The translations under genes and the position numbers were made by a program. The notes under the pieces were generated by a model. The model was not told the origin of the DNA, made no database searches, and was given only the letters and a program-made list of their open reading frames with translations. A DNA stretch of 10,522 nt from Desulfobacterales bacterium. GTDB lineage: Bacteria; Desulfobacterota; Desulfobacteria; Desulfobacterales; QNYZ01. Of this stretch, positions 7,344-10,522 are shown in pieces. How positions within the stretch are numbered: position 1 is the stretch's first letter; each line of letters starts with the position of its first letter. The DNA is taken from contig JAOZUU010000052.1 of assembly GCA_029938515.1 (NCBI GenBank), positions 1-10,522 on the forward strand, given 5' to 3'.

Positions 7344-7373
7344 GTTACAATTTGTTACAACTTGTTACGCGGG
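7344..7373 (+). promoter_or_regulatory. Three 10-bp direct repeats, likely OmpR-family operator
   Basis: The units GTTACAATTT, GTTACAACTT and GTTACGCGGG start at 7344, 7354 and 7364, exactly one helical turn apart. OmpR/PhoB-type winged-helix regulators bind tandem half-sites with this spacing, and GTTACA-type half-sites are known for RstA-like members. The gene for such a regulator lies 1 kb downstream. A further CTTGTTACGG copy occurs at 7304-7313, out of phase. The array ends 27 nt before a -10-like TATAGT box, a position suited to activation of the Spy-like gene. Confidence 0.55.
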
Positions 7374-7400
7374 AGAAAAGCATCGGGTGACATTCTGCCT

Positions 7401-7406
7401 TATAGT
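7401..7406 (+). promoter_or_regulatory. Candidate -10 box for the Spy-like gene
   Basis: TATAGT matches five of six consensus bases. The -35 position (7378-7383, AAGCAT) is poor, as expected of an activator-dependent promoter, and the GTTAC repeats lie just upstream. A start near 7413 would give a 5' leader of about 177 nt containing the hairpin at 7483-7528. Confidence 0.4.
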
Positions 7407-7482
7407 CTGGTTCAGGATGAGAAAAATCAGTATTAGATGACCTATAGGCTTTCAGATAATATTTTTGGCAAGGCCAGAGGGA

Positions 7483-7528
7483 GCCCCCCTGAGTAAGTCG
7501 TACCATTCGTACGTCGTCGAAGGGGGGC
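7483..7528 (+). repeat. GC-rich long-stem inverted repeat in 5' leader
   Basis: GCCCCCCT (7483-7490) and AGGGGGGC (7521-7528) form a perfect 8-bp stem of nearly pure G:C. Inside it CGTAC (7499-7503) and GTACG (7509-7513) form a second stem with a 5-nt loop. No T-run follows on either strand, so it is not a classical terminator. It lies between the inferred promoter and the start of the Spy-like gene. It could be a leader RNA structure or a mobile or REP-like sequence. Confidence 0.5.
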
Positions 7529-7577
7529 GACCGATAACGCAGTGCAAAAACTTTATCTGGAAGACTATAAAACCAAA

Positions 7578-7584
7578 AAGGAGG
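7578..7584 (+). promoter_or_regulatory. Strong ribosome binding site of the Spy-like gene
   Basis: AAGGAGG lies 5 nt before ATG 7590 and decides that start over the in-frame GTG at 7542. The GTG has no such site and would put 16 hydrophilic residues before the signal peptide. Confidence 0.8.
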
Positions 7585-7589
7585 CAGAC

Positions 7590-8084
7590 ATGAAAAAGAA
7601 AAGTTTAATCAAAGGTGCAATTGTGGCCGGCGTGGGGGGGCTGGTGGTTATCGCCTTGATGGCCGGAGTCTTCGTGGGATGTGGACATCGTGCCTATCAT
7701 TCCGGGTCTCAAGATCCGGGGATGCATGTCGAATGGCTCAGTGGAAAGATCGCCGATCGGCTGGAACTGACAGCGGACCAGAAAACAAAATTAGAGGGAA
7801 TCGTTGCGGATTTACACGAAAAGCGTCAGGAGGGTCGGACATGGCGTCAATCCATGCGGCAGGATGTAATAAATCTCGTTCGCCAGGAACAGATCGAGCA
7901 GAAGGACATCGACCGGCTGGTTGACATGCATCGGCAGCACATGGACCAGATGATTACTTTTTTAGGTGACCGGGTCATTCAGTTTCATGCTCTTTTGACT
8001 CCGGAACAGCGCGAAAAGCTGGCTGGTGAAATCGAAAAACACGAACCGGGTCACTGGCGCAAGTGCCGGTTTAAGAAATGGTAA
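7590..8084 (+). CDS. CpxP/Spy-family LTxxQ periplasmic protein
   Basis: The 164-residue product has an N-terminal lysine cluster and a hydrophobic segment (8-30) ending FVGC, so it is either an anchored protein or a lipoprotein attached through Cys31. The -3 Phe makes the lipobox imperfect. The helical remainder carries two LTxxQ motifs, LTADQ (60-64) and LTPEQ (136-140). These define the Spy/CpxP/heavy-metal-sensor superfamily of periplasmic chaperones that damp Cpx-type kinases or sense metals. Long amphipathic helices rich in Arg, Gln and Glu lie between the motifs. Several histidines and a C-terminal Cys (H151, H155, C159) could bind metal, which is inference. It is followed by a response regulator and a kinase on the same strand, the layout expected for an envelope-stress feedback protein. 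The superfamily assignment is strong; whether it acts as chaperone, inhibitor or metal sensor is open. Confidence 0.85.
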   Translation: MKKKSLIKGAIVAGVGGLVVIALMAGVFVGCGHRAYHSGSQDPGMHVEWLSGKIADRLELTADQKTKLEGIVADLHEKRQEGRTWRQSMRQDVINLVRQEQIEQKDIDRLVDMHRQHMDQMITFLGDRVIQFHALLTPEQREKLAGEIEKHEPGHWRKCRFKKW

Positions 8085-8087
8085 CAT

Positions 8088-8118
8088 TTGACAAATACTT
8101 GAAAGACATGAAAATAAT
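8088..8118 (+). promoter_or_regulatory. Possible promoter for the regulator-kinase pair
   Basis: A perfect TTGACA (8088-8093) starts 3 nt after the Spy-like stop codon. AATAAT (8113-8118, five of six matches) follows at a long 19-bp spacing. It would give the two-component genes their own transcript with a leader of nearly 200 nt that includes the inverted repeat at 8165-8237. The spacing makes this uncertain. Confidence 0.33.
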
Positions 8119-8164
8119 AGCTGAATCAGTCCTGTTGTCCAACCCGGATAAACCGGAAAGAATA

Positions 8165-8237
8165 GCCACAAAGGCACCAAGGCACAAAAAACAAATGTTT
8201 ATTTTAATAAAACTTTGTGACTTTGTGTCTTAGTGGC
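8165..8237. repeat. Imperfect inverted repeat with CACAAAG-type arms
   Basis: The 24-nt left arm (8165-8188, GCCACAAAGGCACC...) and right arm (8214-8237, ...GTGTCTTAGTGGC) are complementary at 20 of 24 positions around an AT-rich centre of 25 nt. Each arm is itself built from CACAAAG/CACCAAG-like units. Palindromes of this CACAAAGGCAC type occur as dispersed intergenic elements in several bacterial genomes, deltaproteobacteria among them (recalled, not checked here). The RNA would fold into a long hairpin between the Spy-like and regulator genes and could limit read-through. Confidence 0.65.
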
Positions 8238-8318
8238 GGAAATATTTTATTAGATGAATCCTTTGAAACACGATGTGATTTGAACAAATAGGTACTAATC
8301 GCCTAAAGCGAGGCACGA

Positions 8319-8996
8319 ATGGCCGAAACGCTTCTGATCATCGATGATGATGAAAAGCTGAACCGCCTGCTAAAAAAGTTCATGGCCGATTTCGGTTTCA
8401 CGGTACACGCGGCGACCCATCCAGTCGACGGTCTTAAAAAGATCCGGCGGTTTTCGCCGGATCTGGTCATTTTGGATGTGATGTTGCCGGACATCAACGG
8501 ATTTGAGGTTTGCAAGAAAATTCGCCAGTTCAGTACGGTCCCCATCGTTATGCTGACCGCCCGGGGAGAGTTGATGGACAAGGTGGTGGGGCTTGAGCTG
8601 GGCGCCGATGATTATCTGCCCAAACCCTTTGAACCCAGGGAGCTGGTGGCCCGGATCCAGTCGGTGCTTCGCCGGACGCAAAATATCGGTAAAAGCCAGG
8701 TCCAGACTTATGGTCGGCTGACCGTGGATTTCGCCGGACGCAAAATCCAACTGGATGGTGAACCGGTAATCCTGACCACCAATGAATTCACCGCCCTGGC
8801 CCTTCTGATAAAAAACGCCGGCCGGGTGATGGATCGGGACGAAATTCTGCAGACCCTGCGGGGAATGGACAGCGACGCCTTCAATCGATCGGTGGATATC
8901 ACCATGAGCCGTCTGCGCCAAAAACTGAAAGACGATCCCAAAGATCCGGTGTTTATCAAAACGATTTGGGGTGCGGGATACGTTTTTGTGGGTTAG
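8319..8996 (+). CDS. OmpR/CpxR-family response regulator
   Basis: This 225-residue transcription factor has a receiver domain (about 3-118) and a winged-helix DNA-binding domain (about 128-225). The receiver has the acidic pocket Asp9-Asp11 (IIDDDEK), phospho-acceptor Asp53 (VILDVMLPD), Thr80 (MLTA) and Lys102 (LPKPFEPRE). The effector domain shows LTTNEFTALALL and the recognition helix region RSVDITMSRLRQKL, and ends with the canonical TIWGAGYVFVG wing. Length and motifs are complete. ATG 8319 has GAGG 5 nt upstream. The histidine kinase gene follows after 121 nt, and the Spy-like gene lies 234 nt upstream. By analogy with CpxR it probably activates the Spy-like gene, perhaps through the GTTAC repeats at 7344-7373. 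Family is certain; the regulon is inferred. Confidence 0.95.
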   Translation: MAETLLIIDDDEKLNRLLKKFMADFGFTVHAATHPVDGLKKIRRFSPDLVILDVMLPDINGFEVCKKIRQFSTVPIVMLTARGELMDKVVGLELGADDYLPKPFEPRELVARIQSVLRRTQNIGKSQVQTYGRLTVDFAGRKIQLDGEPVILTTNEFTALALLIKNAGRVMDRDEILQTLRGMDSDAFNRSVDITMSRLRQKLKDDPKDPVFIKTIWGAGYVFVG

Positions 8997-9018
8997 CCGG
9001 TTTGCCCAATCACCGGTT
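8995..9018 (+). terminator. Weak hairpin just after the regulator gene
   Basis: AGCCGGT (8995-9001) can pair with ACCGGTT (9012-9018) through seven pairs including one G-U. A pyrimidine-rich but interrupted stretch follows (9024-9054). It may attenuate transcription between regulator and kinase, but the lack of a clean T-run keeps this tentative. Confidence 0.22.
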
Positions 9019-9073
9019 CAGGCGTGTTGTTTCTATCATTTTGTCTTCCTTTTAAATCAACCAGTTCATGCTT

Positions 9074-9109
9074 TTTAACCTTGAACCCTGAACGATGAAC
9101 CTCTTAACC
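9074..9109. repeat. Degenerate TTGAACC heptamer repeats
   Basis: Consecutive units TTTAACC, TTGAACC, CTGAACG and ATGAACC (9074-9101) keep a 7-bp phase, followed by TCTTAACC with one extra base. The array ends 8 nt before the kinase start codon and occupies the place where a ribosome binding site would be. The pattern is that of a simple-sequence minisatellite. Confidence 0.65.
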
Positions 9110-9117
9110 TAGATACC

Positions 9118-10437
9118 ATGCGTCGAAAACCGTTCAAACGTATCTTCCACTCTGTTTTCACCAGACTGCTGGTGGCCATCATCATTGCCGGTATCGCGAT
9201 TACCATTGTGGTTATCGGCGGATTTATGACGCTTAGGAAACATTCCCTCGAATCCATTGACCGTAACCTGGCCTTGTATATCGATTATCTGATCACCGAA
9301 TTGGGCGATCCGCCGGATCCCGAGAGAGCCGAGAGAATCGCCCGGCGAACCGGGATGATCATCCAGTTTAAAAGTGGCCGGCAGCAATGGGAAACCGCCG
9401 AAATACCGGCGACGTTACGGATGGAACGCGCCCGAATTTTTTCCCGGCACCCAGGCAGGGAGATCGGTTTTTACAGGGGACACCATTTTATACGGATTCA
9501 TCAGGGAAGTGTCCATTTGACATTTATTCTTCCCTGGGCCATCGAAGACAATAAAGTGATCAGTCGATTTTTCGCGGTGATGGCGGCGCTTCTGGTGGCA
9601 ATTTTAACCGGCGCCTATTTTTATATCCGCCGGGTACTCAAGCCGATTCGTCACCTGAAAGTCGGAGTCGAAAAGGTTGGCGCCGGAAACCTGGGCCACC
9701 GGGTACCATTGGGCCGGGACGACGAGTTCCGGGATCTCGCTTCGGCTTTTAACCGGATGACGGAACGACTGGAGGCGCTGTTAAAGATAAAGGAACAACT
9801 CCTTTTGGATGTGAGCCATGAGCTCAGATCGCCCTTAACCCGTTTGAAAGTCGGGCTGGAATTTTTACCCCAAGGTGAAACCCGGGCATCTCTTGCGGAA
9901 GATATCCATGAGATGGAACGAATGATCACCGAGATCCTGGAAGCGGCCAAAATTCGAAAGTCGGCGGCGTCATTGAATCTTGCCCGGACGAAACCGGCCG
10001 ATCTGATCCGAATCGTTTTGCCGGATTTTGAAAACCGTCCGCCCGGTGTGATTATAAAAAACCTGTTGGAAGACGAGCTGATGCTCGATGCGGAAAAAAT
10101 CGAGACCGTATTGCGGAATATTTTAGATAATGCGTTGAAATATTCCGCTCCTGGTGGCACGCCGGTGGCAGTCTTCATGGAGATGAAAAACCGATATCTT
10201 ACGATCATCATCGAGGATGAAGGCATCGGCATCCCTGAAGACGCCCTTCCTTACGTGTTCGAACCTTTTTACCGCGCGAATAATTCCCGCACCCGCGAGA
10301 CCGGTGGTTACGGCCTGGGGTTGAGTCTCTGCAAAACGATCATGACGGTCCACAACGCAGAGATCGATATTTTCAGCAAGGCGGGTGAAGGAACCCGGGT
10401 GGTACTGAGTTTTCCCTTAGGATCTGAAACTTCATGA
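9118..10437 (+). CDS. CpxA-like HAMP sensor histidine kinase
   Basis: This inner-membrane kinase has 439 residues: TM1 about 14-37, a periplasmic sensor loop about 38-147, TM2 about 148-170, HAMP about 171-225, then HisKA and HATPase_c domains. The phospho-acceptor is His234 (DVSHELRSPLTRLK). ATP-site motifs are all present: N box RNILDNALKYS (Asn334, Asn338), G1 EDEGIGIP, F box FEPFYR and G2 GGYGLGLSL. The sensor loop is short, about 110 residues with GFYRGHHFIRIHQ in it, and resembles no named ligand domain. ATG 9118 is the first possible start after an in-frame TGA at 9082, but no Shine-Dalgarno is visible because heptamer repeats fill the upstream region. The kinase presumably phosphorylates the regulator encoded upstream, and the Spy-like protein may bind its periplasmic part. 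The 85 bases downstream to the window end contain no gene or terminator that I can support. Confidence 0.95.
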   Translation: MRRKPFKRIFHSVFTRLLVAIIIAGIAITIVVIGGFMTLRKHSLESIDRNLALYIDYLITELGDPPDPERAERIARRTGMIIQFKSGRQQWETAEIPATLRMERARIFSRHPGREIGFYRGHHFIRIHQGSVHLTFILPWAIEDNKVISRFFAVMAALLVAILTGAYFYIRRVLKPIRHLKVGVEKVGAGNLGHRVPLGRDDEFRDLASAFNRMTERLEALLKIKEQLLLDVSHELRSPLTRLKVGLEFLPQGETRASLAEDIHEMERMITEILEAAKIRKSAASLNLARTKPADLIRIVLPDFENRPPGVIIKNLLEDELMLDAEKIETVLRNILDNALKYSAPGGTPVAVFMEMKNRYLTIIIEDEGIGIPEDALPYVFEPFYRANNSRTRETGGYGLGLSLCKTIMTVHNAEIDIFSKAGEGTRVVLSFPLGSETS

Positions 10438-10522
10438 GTTCAGCATACAGGGAAACGTCAAGGTCAGATTGAATCCAGTTAAACACCCCCTCCTATCAAC
10501 CCCCTGCAATAAGGTGTGGAAA

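Noticed and set aside
7344..7373. CRISPR-like array
   Set aside because: The units are only 10 bp, contiguous and without spacers, so a regulator-binding array is the better reading.
7542..7589. GTG at 7542 as start of the Spy-like protein
   Set aside because: It has no ribosome binding site and adds 16 charged residues ahead of the signal segment. ATG 7590 follows AAGGAGG.

Overview
The window looks like chromosome from a Gram-negative bacterium of moderate GC, most probably a Desulfobacterota (sulfate-reducer-type deltaproteobacterium). That placement is an inference from gene content and from the style of the intergenic repeats. The supporting genes are a CHASE2 adenylate cyclase paired with a FecR/TPR outer-membrane protein, a CpxP/CpxR/CpxA-like stress module and an M48 lipoprotein-type protease. 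The repeats are TTGAACC heptamers and a CACAAAGGCAC-type inverted repeat. No marker gene fixes the taxonomy.

Layout. (1) Positions 2-745, plus strand: the 3' part of an M48 zinc metalloprotease whose start lies outside the window, ending in a perfect hairpin. (2) Positions 820-1396, minus strand: a decayed TPR-like fragment, a 60-residue orphan gene and a 10-codon mini-ORF with a near-perfect ribosome binding site. (3) Positions 1445-7014, minus strand: a two-gene operon. A CHASE2 transmembrane class III nucleotide cyclase is followed 59 nt later by a large exported protein that joins a FecR domain, a TPR array and a TonB-receptor-like outer-membrane barrel. A sigma70-like promoter and a leader ending in a textbook intrinsic terminator precede the cyclase, which suggests attenuation. 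(4) Positions 7068-7589: a divergent regulatory region. It holds the cyclase promoter on one strand. On the other it holds three 10-bp-phased GTTAC repeats, a -10-like box and a GC-rich hairpin ahead of the next gene. (5) Positions 7590-10437, plus strand: a CpxP/Spy-like LTxxQ periplasmic protein, an OmpR-family response regulator and a HAMP histidine kinase. Repeats fill both spacers between these genes.

Working model. The kinase, regulator and Spy-like protein probably form an envelope-stress circuit in which the regulator binds the GTTAC repeats and the Spy-like protein feeds back on the kinase. The divergent operon is a second envelope-to-cytoplasm circuit: a surface or periplasmic sensor (barrel, TPR, FecR) next to a cyclase with a periplasmic CHASE2 domain. 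The cyclase has both metal aspartates and the Asn/Arg pair, but its substrate-selecting Lys/Asp pair appears as Asp/Lys, so its nucleotide product is uncertain. The 85 bases after the kinase hold nothing I recognise.
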